Source: SIG447 sp045577075
Lineage (GTDB): Bacteria; Bacillota; Clostridia; UMGS1883; UMGS1540
Direction of reading: 5' to 3'
DNA: 64,000 bases
Assembly: GCA_045577075.1 (NCBI GenBank)
Contig: JAZNHR010000003.1
Span: forward strand, 1 to 64,000
Made by a program: the position numbers and the translations under genes. The notes under the pieces are model-generated. The model was given only the letters and a program-made list of their open reading frames with translations. It made no database searches and was not told the origin of the DNA. Positions 1 to 7,103 of this stretch are shown here, piece by piece; position 1 is the stretch's first letter, and the number at the start of each line of letters is the position of its first letter.

Positions 1-933
1 TACGAAGGCTTTGCCCGTGTCCGCCACCGGGGGAGATTCGAAACGATAAGCGAAAATCCGCTATTTATTCTGGACGGCGCCCATAACGATGACGGCATTG
101 CCGCTTTGACGAAAGCTGCAAAAACCCTTTTTCCGGGGAAGAAAATCGTCGGTATTACCGGTATGCTTGCCGACAAAGAGTATCAAAAAGCAATGGAGAA
201 AATCGGCGGCGTGTTCGAGGCGCTGATTACCGTTACAGTCCCTTCGCCCCGTGCTCTTCCCGCTTTGGAGCTCGCCACGGCGGCAAAGCCTTTCCACAAA
301 AAGGTACAGGCGGCAGACTCCATGGCTGCGGCAATCCAAATGGCACACGATGAAAATCCGGACGTCATTTTAGCCTTTGGCTCCCTCTATATGCTTTCCG
401 ATGTAAAAGCCGCACTGGATGGCTATAAAGAAAACGGGATAAAGCGGCTTACCCAAATGCACCATAAGGCGTATGTCGCCCTTACAAACGAGGTTTTATC
501 TACCATTCCTGACCCGGACTGGTTTATGCCGCTGACAGGCGAGCAGATGGAAACGATTTTCGCACCGGACAGTCCTTTCGTGGTCCACGGCTGTTTTGTA
601 GACGGCACCCTTGCAGGCGTATCCCTTTTCGATACGTGTCGGGCAGAATTTTTGGAAGTGGCAGAGGCGGCAGGAGCAGATCTGGAGAAAAAAGGGGCGG
701 AGCTTGGCATCAGCATGGTACTGCCTGCCTATCGCGGGCAAAATATGATGTTTCGGCTCAATGCGTCTTTAAAGAAAACGGCGAAAGAAATGGGCTTTGA
801 TTATCTTCTCGCCACGGCGCATCCGGACAATCTTGCCAGCAATGCATCCCTCCGAAAATTAGGGATGACATACAAAAAAACAATTATTCGCCAGGGACAT
901 TATGCAAGAAATGTCTACTATATGGCACTTTAA
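1..933 (+). CDS. folC: Folylpolyglutamate synthase C-terminus fused to a GNAT acetyltransferase (5' partial)
   Basis: The reading frame is open from base 1, so the N-terminus lies outside the window. The first ~145 residues match the C-terminal (Mur ligase-type) domain of FolC: an RGRFE segment, the LDGAHN motif about 10 residues later, then a Rossmann-like stretch ending in AFGSLYML, where FolC proteins normally stop. The frame continues without a stop for ~165 residues of GNAT-like sequence, with the acetyl-CoA loop region (PAYRGQNMM) and a closing NASLRKLGM segment. FolC adds glutamates to folates in the cytosol; the substrate of the acetyltransferase is unknown. rsmD follows after 15 bp. 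The FolC part is confident, and the fusion is seen directly as one uninterrupted frame. A frameshift or assembly error joining two genes cannot be excluded from one sequence. Confidence 0.8.
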   Translation, partial: YEGFARVRHRGRFETISENPLFILDGAHNDDGIAALTKAAKTLFPGKKIVGITGMLADKEYQKAMEKIGGVFEALITVTVPSPRALPALELATAAKPFHKKVQAADSMAAAIQMAHDENPDVILAFGSLYMLSDVKAALDGYKENGIKRLTQMHHKAYVALTNEVLSTIPDPDWFMPLTGEQMETIFAPDSPFVVHGCFVDGTLAGVSLFDTCRAEFLEVAEAAGADLEKKGAELGISMVLPAYRGQNMMFRLNASLKKTAKEMGFDYLLATAHPDNLASNASLRKLGMTYKKTIIRQGHYARNVYYMAL

Positions 934-948
934 TATAAGGAGAAAGAA

Positions 949-1506
949 ATGCGTGTAATTTCCGGCTCCGCTCGCGGACGAAAGCTTTTAAGCCTTGCAG
1001 GTGCGGATACAAGACCCACTACCGACAGGGTAAAAGAATCTATGTTTAATCTTTGTATGCCCTATGTGCGGGATGGGAAAGTGCTGGATGTATTTGCCGG
1101 TAGCGGCGCACTGGGCATAGAAGCACTATCCCGTGGCGCACAAAGCTGTACCTTCGTGGAAAATAGTCCCGCGGCGGCAGAAATTGTACGAAAAAATTTG
1201 GAAAATACAAGGCTTTCCGGCACCCTCATTCTGGGTGATGCTGTATCATTTTTGGAACGGACGAAGGAGAAATTCTCCCTAATTTTTCTCGACCCACCCT
1301 ATGACGGCGGCTTTTATAAGCCTGTACTTTCCAAAATTGCGGAAAAAGAAATGCTCGAGCCGGGCGGCGTTTTGGTACTGGAAAAACGGGCAGATGCCGA
1401 AATGCCTTTGCCAGATGGCTTGGAAATTTTAAAAGACAGAAAATACGGAAAAACGGCAATACTACTTATAGTGCCTACCAAGAAAGGAGAAGAGAAGCAT
1501 GATTAA
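949..1506 (+). CDS. rsmD: 16S rRNA (guanine(966)-N(2))-methyltransferase RsmD
   Basis: SAM-dependent methyltransferase of 185 aa, the usual length for RsmD, which methylates G966 of 16S rRNA during 30S assembly. Visible marks are the N-terminal RVISGSARGRKL and RPTTDRVKESMFN segments typical of RsmD, the SAM-binding VLDVFAGSGALGIEALSRGA region (residues ~45-65) and the catalytic DPPY motif near residue 117. The start has AAGGAG seven bases upstream. Its last 8 bp overlap the start of pfkA, so the two are probably translationally coupled. In many Firmicutes rsmD is paired with coaD; that partner is absent here. Confidence 0.95.
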   Translation: MRVISGSARGRKLLSLAGADTRPTTDRVKESMFNLCMPYVRDGKVLDVFAGSGALGIEALSRGAQSCTFVENSPAAAEIVRKNLENTRLSGTLILGDAVSFLERTKEKFSLIFLDPPYDGGFYKPVLSKIAEKEMLEPGGVLVLEKRADAEMPLPDGLEILKDRKYGKTAILLIVPTKKGEEKHD

Positions 1507-2464
1507 AACAATCGGTGTTTTGACAAGCGGCGGCGATGCCCCGGGTATGAATGCGGCAATTCGCGCAGTGGTGCGTACGGGCTGTGCAAACGGGCTGCGC
1601 GTCATGGGTATAAACCGCGGCTACCAGGGGCTTATTGACGGCGAAGTGAAGGAGCTTACCCCGAGAAGTGTATCCGACACCTTGCAAAGAGGCGGTACGT
1701 TTCTCCAGTCTGCACGGTGCGAAGCCTTCAAGGAAGAAGCAGGCGTGGCGCGTGCGATTGAAGTGGCGAAGGTTTTCGGCATGGACGCCATTGTGGTTAT
1801 CGGCGGTGACGGGTCCTTCCGCGGCGCACGGGATTTAAGCCGCATGGGCATGACGGCGGTGGGAATTCCTGGCACCATTGATAATGATATTGACTGCACA
1901 GAATATACCATCGGGTACGATACGGCCATGAATACGGCAATGGAAGCCATCGATAAAATTCGTGATACGATTTCCAGCCATCAGCGGTGCAGTATTGTAG
2001 AGGTTATGGGCAGAGGTGCAGGGCATATTGCCCTTTCCCTTTCCATCGCAAACGGCGCAGAGGCGGTTATCGTGCCGGAGAAGGATTACTCTGTGGACGA
2101 AGATATTATAAAGCCAATTTTTGCTTGCCGTAACCGCGGTAAAAAGCATTATATTATTATTCTTGCCGAAGGCGTTGGAAAGGCGGAAGAAATTAAAGCC
2201 GAAATTCACCAGAAAACCGGCATTGAGGCTAGAATCAGCGTGCTCGGGTACATTCAGCGCGGCGGCAGCCCCACCGCGCGCGACAGAATTGAGGCAAGCC
2301 GCATGGGTGCACACGCAGTCGAGATTTTAATGCAAGACGCAGGCAGCCGCATCGTCGTTCTCAAAAACGGCGTTGTGACCGACATTCCCATTGAAGAAGC
2401 CTTAAGCATGAAAAAGAGCATCAGCGAAAAGGATTTACAGCTTACGAAAATTCTTTCCACCTGA
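1499..2464 (+). CDS. pfkA: ATP-dependent 6-phosphofructokinase
   Basis: Cytosolic glycolytic enzyme of 321 aa making fructose 1,6-bisphosphate. The N-terminus has TSGGDAPGMNAAIR (ATP binding) and the GYQGLIDG loop. IGGDGS near residue 100 has Gly where PPi-dependent enzymes carry Asp, which argues for ATP as phosphoryl donor. The PGTIDNDI segment carries the catalytic Asp, and EVMGRGAGHIAL follows in the fructose-6-phosphate site. The ATG lies inside the 3' end of rsmD (8-bp overlap) with GAAAGGAGAAGAG upstream. An intrinsic terminator closes the unit at about 2511-2558. Assignment is secure. Confidence 0.97.
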   Translation: MIKTIGVLTSGGDAPGMNAAIRAVVRTGCANGLRVMGINRGYQGLIDGEVKELTPRSVSDTLQRGGTFLQSARCEAFKEEAGVARAIEVAKVFGMDAIVVIGGDGSFRGARDLSRMGMTAVGIPGTIDNDIDCTEYTIGYDTAMNTAMEAIDKIRDTISSHQRCSIVEVMGRGAGHIALSLSIANGAEAVIVPEKDYSVDEDIIKPIFACRNRGKKHYIIILAEGVGKAEEIKAEIHQKTGIEARISVLGYIQRGGSPTARDRIEASRMGAHAVEILMQDAGSRIVVLKNGVVTDIPIEEALSMKKSISEKDLQLTKILST

Positions 2465-2531
2465 TGCGACAAAGAAAGTCAGAAAACTTATCTTTATAGT
2501 GACATATTTTGCACCGCTTTTCCTGTATACT
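2465..2531 (+). promoter_or_regulatory. Probable Spo0A-dependent spoIIG-type promoter
   Basis: A TATACT -10 sits at 2526-2531 and GTGACA (5 of 6 to TTGACA) at 2499-2504, separated by 21 bp. The Bacillus subtilis spoIIG promoter is known for an over-long 22-bp spacer that requires Spo0A~P. An inverse 0A-box-like TGCGACA (consensus TTCGACA) lies at 2465-2471, roughly 70 bp before the expected start. The placement directly ahead of spoIIGA makes this reading attractive, but it rests on short matches. Confidence 0.4.
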
Positions 2532-2558
2532 AAAGCTACCGGGAAAAGCGGTGCTTTT
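2511..2558 (+). terminator. Intrinsic terminator of pfkA with a promoter element in its loop
   Basis: A perfect 13-bp inverted repeat (2511-2523 with 2542-2554) encloses an 18-nt loop and is followed by TTTTATTTT. It should stop transcription coming from pfkA. The loop holds TATACT, the proposed -10 of the spoIIGA promoter, so transcripts starting there would lack the left arm and escape termination. Confidence 0.8.
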
Positions 2559-2583
2559 ATTTTGGGGAAAGGAGAGAGGGGAG

Positions 2584-3477
2584 ATGACGGTATACGCCGA
2601 TGTTTTATTTTGCGTAAACTTTGCCATCAATTTTCTCGTTTTGTATCTGACGGGTAAAATCGGCCGTCTTTCGCCACCCCTCTGGCGGCTAGCGCTCGGG
2701 GCGGTGGCCGGGGCTGCGTATGCTGTTTTTATGTTTTTTCCAAGACTTTCCTTCGGCTATTCCGCGGCGGCAAAGGTTTTATTTTCTCTTTTTGTGGTAG
2801 CACTTACGTTTAACCTTCGTGGGATCAGACTGTACATAAAAAGTGTAGGCATTTTTTATCTTGTAACGTTTTGCCTCGGCGGCGGCGTTATGGCGCTTTT
2901 CTATTTTACGGGTATGGGACAACGGACGGGGGCCATCGTCAAAAACGGCATTCTCTATATGAATTTGCCTTGGGAGATTCTTCTCTTGTCCGTTGGCGTT
3001 TGCTACGGGATTATCCGCATGATTTGGGGCGTTTTGCAAAGCCGACTTTCCCAGGAGAGCATGTACCGGAAGGTGGGAATTTTCTGGAACGGGAAGGAGG
3101 TATGGCTCGACGCCCTTCTTGATACCGGCAATGCCCTATGTGAGCCGTTTTCCGGTGCGCCCGTTATCGTTGCGGAATACGACCGTCTTTTGCCCATTTT
3201 GCCGATTGGGTTGCAAAATGCATACAGAGAGGGAGGCGTGCCTAAAATTGAAGCCATAGAAGACGAAAAAATCAGGGAACGCATCCGTATGATTCCCTTT
3301 TCGTCCCTTGGGAAAGAGCACGGAATGCTGGTAGGCTTTCGACCCGATGGTGCACAGCTTCTCGAAAATGAAAAACTGAAGGATGCCGGGGAAGTAGTGA
3401 TTGGCATTTACACAAGAACGCTTGCGCGGGATAAAAGCTTTGGTGCACTCTTGCCGCCGCAGCTTGCTGCCCGATAG
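2584..3477 (+). CDS. spoIIGA: Sigma-E processing peptidase SpoIIGA
   Basis: Membrane-embedded aspartic protease that removes the pro-sequence of sigma-E in the mother cell during sporulation. The protein has 297 aa from the ATG at 2584. An upstream in-frame ATG at 2509 lies inside the terminator stem and is unlikely. The chosen start gives the family N-terminus MTVYADVLF and has GGAAAGGAGAG upstream. About five hydrophobic membrane segments fill residues 1-150. The soluble half contains LLDTGN near residue 180, the D(T/S)GN catalytic motif of the dimeric protease. sigE, its substrate gene, follows 32 bp later, the classical spoIIG arrangement. Confidence 0.93.
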   Translation: MTVYADVLFCVNFAINFLVLYLTGKIGRLSPPLWRLALGAVAGAAYAVFMFFPRLSFGYSAAAKVLFSLFVVALTFNLRGIRLYIKSVGIFYLVTFCLGGGVMALFYFTGMGQRTGAIVKNGILYMNLPWEILLLSVGVCYGIIRMIWGVLQSRLSQESMYRKVGIFWNGKEVWLDALLDTGNALCEPFSGAPVIVAEYDRLLPILPIGLQNAYREGGVPKIEAIEDEKIRERIRMIPFSSLGKEHGMLVGFRPDGAQLLENEKLKDAGEVVIGIYTRTLARDKSFGALLPPQLAAR

Positions 3478-3509
3478 GGATTATAAAGTTTTATAAGGAA
3501 GGGAAAACA

Positions 3510-4208
3510 ATGAACTTGCAGGAAATGCTGCGCGCACTCCTACTGCGCATTTGCGGAAGAGAAGTCCACTATATCGGTGGGGCGGAGGTACTCCCCAAGG
3601 CACTTTCGCCCGAGGAAGAGGCAAATCTTATAAATGGGCTGCAAACGGACGGAGAACGGGCAAGACAGGCGCTCATTGAGCATAATTTGCGCCTTGTGGT
3701 GTACATTGCCAGGAAGTTTGATAACACGGCGGTAGGTGTGGAGGATTTAATTTCCATCGGCACCATTGGACTTATCAAAGCCATTAACACCTTCCAGCCG
3801 GAAAAAAATATTAAACTTGCCACCTACGCGTCTCGCTGCATAGAAAACGAAATTCTAATGCACCTTCGAAAAAACGCGGCGAGAAGAACGGAGGTATCCA
3901 TTGATGAACCGCTGAATGTGGACTGGGACGGCAATGAGCTGCTCCTCTCCGACATTTTGGGAACGGACACAGACCTTGTACACCGGCACCTCGAGGACGA
4001 GGCGGAGCGGGAAATGCTCTCCAAAGCCCTGTCGCACCTTTCCGACCGGGAAAGAACGATTATGCGCCTTCGCTTTGGGCTTGGCGGCATTCCTGAAAAA
4101 ACGCAAAAAGAGGTAGCGGATATGCTGGGCATCAGCCAGTCCTACATATCTCGCCTTGAAAAGCGCATTATCCAAAGACTGCAAAAGGAATTTGCGGCGA
4201 TGGGGTAA
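3510..4208 (+). CDS. sigE: Sporulation RNA polymerase sigma factor sigma-E
   Basis: Early mother-cell sigma factor, 232 aa. The first ~25 residues are the pro-sequence removed by SpoIIGA. Region 2 includes NLRLVVYIARKFDN and EDLISIGTIGLIKAI, with the core-binding and -10 recognition helices. Region 4 near the C-terminus has a helix-turn-helix (VADMLGISQSYISRLEKR). It is preceded by AAGGAAGGG and co-oriented with spoIIGA. In many Clostridia sigG comes next; here the next gene is ftsH. Confidence 0.95.
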   Translation: MNLQEMLRALLLRICGREVHYIGGAEVLPKALSPEEEANLINGLQTDGERARQALIEHNLRLVVYIARKFDNTAVGVEDLISIGTIGLIKAINTFQPEKNIKLATYASRCIENEILMHLRKNAARRTEVSIDEPLNVDWDGNELLLSDILGTDTDLVHRHLEDEAEREMLSKALSHLSDRERTIMRLRFGLGGIPEKTQKEVADMLGISQSYISRLEKRIIQRLQKEFAAMG

Positions 4209-4236
4209 AGTTTACGGAAAGTTCATACTTTGTTCA

Positions 4237-4264
4237 TTGGAACGCCTAAAAGGAGCTGTATAAT
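4237..4264 (+). promoter_or_regulatory. Sigma-A-type promoter of ftsH
   Basis: TTGGAA at 4237-4242 and a perfect TATAAT at 4259-4264 are separated by 16 bp, giving a start near 4271 and a short leader before the ftsH ATG at 4295. Confidence 0.65.
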
Positions 4265-4294
4265 ACAAAGCAAACGATACAGAGGGAGAGAAAA

Positions 4295-6109
4295 ATGAAC
4301 GAAGTTAAAACACCGAAAAAACCCTTACTTTTCTATTACGCCATTGCCATTATAGCATTGCTTCTTTTTAATATGCTGGTAACGCCCAGGCTTTTCGGCG
4401 CCAGAATCAAAGAAGTAGACTACGGCACATTCATCACCATGACGGAAGAGGGGAATGTCGGCAGTGTGCAGATTGAGGACAATCAGATTGTATTTACCGA
4501 TAAGGCGGAAGATAATGCCTACAAAACCGGCAGAATCGAGGATGCCGGCATGGTGGAGCGGCTCCACGCCTCAGGGGCAAAATTCGGCGCGGAAATTGTA
4601 GAAGAAACATCGCCCATTATAAGTCTTTTGCTTTCCTGGATTATTCCGATTGTGCTCTTTGTGGGCGTAGGGCAGTTTCTGTCCAAAAAGATGATGAAAA
4701 AAATGGGCGGCGGACCGGATGCCATGATGTTTGGCATGGGCAAGTCTAACGCCAAAATTTATGTAAAGTCTTCTTCCGGCATTAAGTTTTCGGATGTTGC
4801 CGGCGAGGACGAGGCAAAAGAAAACCTAGCCGAGGTGGTGGATTATCTCCATAATCCGAAAAAATATACCGCTATCGGTGCATCCATGCCCAAAGGCATC
4901 CTCCTTGTAGGCCCGCCGGGCACAGGGAAAACCATGCTTGCAAAAGCGGTGGCAGGCGAGGCGAACGTGCCGTTTTTCTCCATTTCCGGCTCGGAATTTG
5001 TGGAGATGTTTGTGGGTATGGGTGCTTCTAAGGTGAGAGACCTCTTTAAGCAGGCGAAGGAAAAAGCACCGTGCATTGTGTTTATCGACGAAATTGATGC
5101 CATCGGCAAAAAGCGAGACGCACACTTTGGCGGCAATGACGAGCGCGAACAGACGCTAAATCAGCTCCTTACGGAAATGGACGGCTTTGAAGACAATACG
5201 GGCGTTATGATTTTGGCGGCGACAAACCGCCCCGAATCCTTAGACCCTGCCCTCCTTCGTCCCGGCAGATTTGACCGCCGCGTACCGGTAGAATTGCCCG
5301 ATTTAAAAGGGCGAGAAGAAATTTTAAAGGTACACGCAAAGAAAGTGAAGGCAAGCCCGGAAATTGACTACGGCGCTGTTGCAAGAATGGCGTCGGGTGC
5401 CTCGGGGGCAGATCTTGCAAATGTTGTGAATGAAGCCGCGCTTCGAGCAGTTCGTGAAAACCGCCGGCAGGTGACGCAAACGGATATGGAAGAAAGTATT
5501 GAAGTGGTTATTGCCGGATACCAGAAAAAGAACGCGGTTTTGTCAAACAAAGAAAAGCTGATTGTTGCCTACCATGAGGTGGGGCACGCCTTGGCGGCAG
5601 CACTCCAGTCCAATTCAGCCCCCGTGCAGAAAATTACGATTATACCGCGCACAAGCGGTGCCCTTGGGTATACGATGCAGGTGGACGAAGGGGAGCACTA
5701 CCTCTTGTCGAAGGAAGAACTGACGAATAAAATTTTGACCTTTGTGGCAGGCAGGGCTGCAGAGGAAGTTGTATTCGACTCCGTTACAACGGGCGCCGCA
5801 AATGATATAGAGGAAGCAACAAAGCTTGCCCGTGCTATGATTTGCCGCTTTGGCATGAACGAGGCGTTTGGTATGGTTGCCATGGAACACGTGACAAATC
5901 AGTATCTTGGCGGCGATACAAGCCTTTCCTGCTCTCCCGAGACCCAGACGAAAATAGATAAGCAAATTGCAGAGCTTATCGACACCCAGTATAAAAAGGC
6001 AATTGACCTATTGCGAAGCCATAAGGGAAAGCTGGACGAAATTGCAAAGTATCTTTACGAGAACGAAACCGTTACAGGCGAAGAATTTATGCAAATATTA
6101 TATCAATAA
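4295..6109 (+). CDS. ftsH: ATP-dependent zinc metalloprotease FtsH
   Basis: Membrane-anchored hexameric AAA+ protease that removes misfolded membrane and regulatory proteins; in Bacillus it is also needed for sporulation. The 604 aa begin with a transmembrane helix (~10-30), an extracytoplasmic domain and a second helix (~107-127). The AAA module has Walker A GPPGTGKT at 206-213, Walker B with FIDEIDAIG and the second-region-of-homology arginines in RPGRFDRR. The peptidase domain has the zinc motif HEVGH at ~427-431. Length and domain order are normal. It has its own promoter and terminator, so it is probably monocistronic. Confidence 0.97.
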   Translation: MNEVKTPKKPLLFYYAIAIIALLLFNMLVTPRLFGARIKEVDYGTFITMTEEGNVGSVQIEDNQIVFTDKAEDNAYKTGRIEDAGMVERLHASGAKFGAEIVEETSPIISLLLSWIIPIVLFVGVGQFLSKKMMKKMGGGPDAMMFGMGKSNAKIYVKSSSGIKFSDVAGEDEAKENLAEVVDYLHNPKKYTAIGASMPKGILLVGPPGTGKTMLAKAVAGEANVPFFSISGSEFVEMFVGMGASKVRDLFKQAKEKAPCIVFIDEIDAIGKKRDAHFGGNDEREQTLNQLLTEMDGFEDNTGVMILAATNRPESLDPALLRPGRFDRRVPVELPDLKGREEILKVHAKKVKASPEIDYGAVARMASGASGADLANVVNEAALRAVRENRRQVTQTDMEESIEVVIAGYQKKNAVLSNKEKLIVAYHEVGHALAAALQSNSAPVQKITIIPRTSGALGYTMQVDEGEHYLLSKEELTNKILTFVAGRAAEEVVFDSVTTGAANDIEEATKLARAMICRFGMNEAFGMVAMEHVTNQYLGGDTSLSCSPETQTKIDKQIAELIDTQYKKAIDLLRSHKGKLDEIAKYLYENETVTGEEFMQILYQ

Positions 6110-6132
6110 AAAAGGGCCTTTGGCCCTTTTTT
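6110..6132 (+). terminator. Bidirectional intrinsic terminator after ftsH
   Basis: AAAAAGGGCC, a TTT loop and GGCCCTTTTTT form a perfect hairpin with A- and T-tracts on both sides. It directly abuts the stop of ftsH and the stop of the convergent gene at 6131, so it can serve both. Confidence 0.9.
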
Positions 6133-6985
6133 ATACGGTACCCGTCACCTGTACTACGGCTACACCGGGGGTCATAATAAACCTTCCGGTTATACTGTCT
6201 CTGGAAAACGTCGCGGCAGGAACGGTGATTTGCCCTTCGCCCGTTGTAAAGAGCCCCGTGAGGGTGTTATAGGTATACTGTGCAGGGGAAGTCCAGGGTG
6301 TGCCGTTGTACGTCACGGTAATATCTGACAAAATGGGGTCGAAGGTATCGGTAATCACCACGTTATCGGTTGCTACCGCGGCGCGGCTGCCTGTGTTTTG
6401 AATCACAAACGTATAGGTAAGGCTACCGTTTTCTGTGACGGTGGTAGGAAACAGGCTTTTGCTAATGGTTAGAAACGCACCGCCTTCCGCCGAAACAGTT
6501 TCGTAAGCCGTCAGCGCAGTTGTTACGCCACAGCCGGAAAAACGGACAGTGTTCGTGATGGTACTGCCGGTGGCGAGGGGCGCAAAGTCGTTGACGACAA
6601 CGTCGTAAATAAGCAGCAGATTGCCGTTTGCCGGGATGGTAAGGTCACGAATTACGAGATTTTCATCGGCAGAAACGGCAGGGGAAGGCTGCAAGGCGCC
6701 GTTTATATAAAGACGCAAGGAATCTGCAATATAGGTTAGCGGCACCAGAGCTACCCCTTCAAAGGTATACGCCCCCAGGTTGTCCGCAATCGACAGGGCA
6801 CCGAAGGGCGACGCACTCGTATTTGTAACACCGATAATATAGGTAATTCTGCCATCTCGCCGATAGGTGGGGCTGAGGGCAGTTTTCGTGATGGATAAAA
6901 CGTCTAAAAGCTCCCCGGTCACAATATTGGAATTGGTTTCCATACCGGCGTAGGTCAGCGTTGCCTGATTTGAAAAGGTTGCCAT
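6131..6985 (-). CDS. DUF11-type repeat protein without a signal peptide
   Basis: Protein of 284 aa resembling the DUF11/conserved-repeat beta-sandwich modules found in surface and spore-layer proteins. Two repeats are visible, beginning around LSITKTALSP (~30) and LTISKSLFP (~172), each with a T/N-rich strand pattern such as ITDTFDP and TNTSAS. The composition is rich in Thr, Val, Ala and Asn, with almost no Cys and few Lys. There is no signal peptide, membrane anchor or LPXTG motif, unusual for such modules, so a cytoplasmic role such as deposition in a spore layer is possible (inference). The ATG has AAGGAGG upstream. It is transcribed alone, opposite ftsH. Precise function is unknown. Confidence 0.7.
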   Translation of the reverse strand: MATFSNQATLTYAGMETNSNIVTGELLDVLSITKTALSPTYRRDGRITYIIGVTNTSASPFGALSIADNLGAYTFEGVALVPLTYIADSLRLYINGALQPSPAVSADENLVIRDLTIPANGNLLLIYDVVVNDFAPLATGSTITNTVRFSGCGVTTALTAYETVSAEGGAFLTISKSLFPTTVTENGSLTYTFVIQNTGSRAAVATDNVVITDTFDPILSDITVTYNGTPWTSPAQYTYNTLTGLFTTGEGQITVPAATFSRDSITGRFIMTPGVAVVQVTGTV

Positions 6986-7070
6986 AAAATTCCTCCTTAT
7001 GAGTTGTTTTCCCTACCATAGTATTCGAGTTTCAAAAGAAGGTGCTGTTTTCCTGCAAAAAAGTGCATTT

Positions 7071-7103
7071 AAAAAGGACGCAATTCGCTTTGAATTGCGT
7101 CCT
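7071..7103 (-). terminator. Intrinsic terminator of the smc operon
   Basis: A perfect 12-bp inverted repeat (7075-7086 with 7092-7103) and a 5-nt loop are followed on the minus strand by TTTTTAAA. The stem overlaps the stop codon of the CARF-domain gene, closing the smc operon. Confidence 0.88.

Noticed and set aside
2509..2583. N-terminal extension of SpoIIGA from the ATG at 2509
   Set aside because: It would start inside the terminator stem region and precede the conserved MTVYADV start, which has its own ribosome site.
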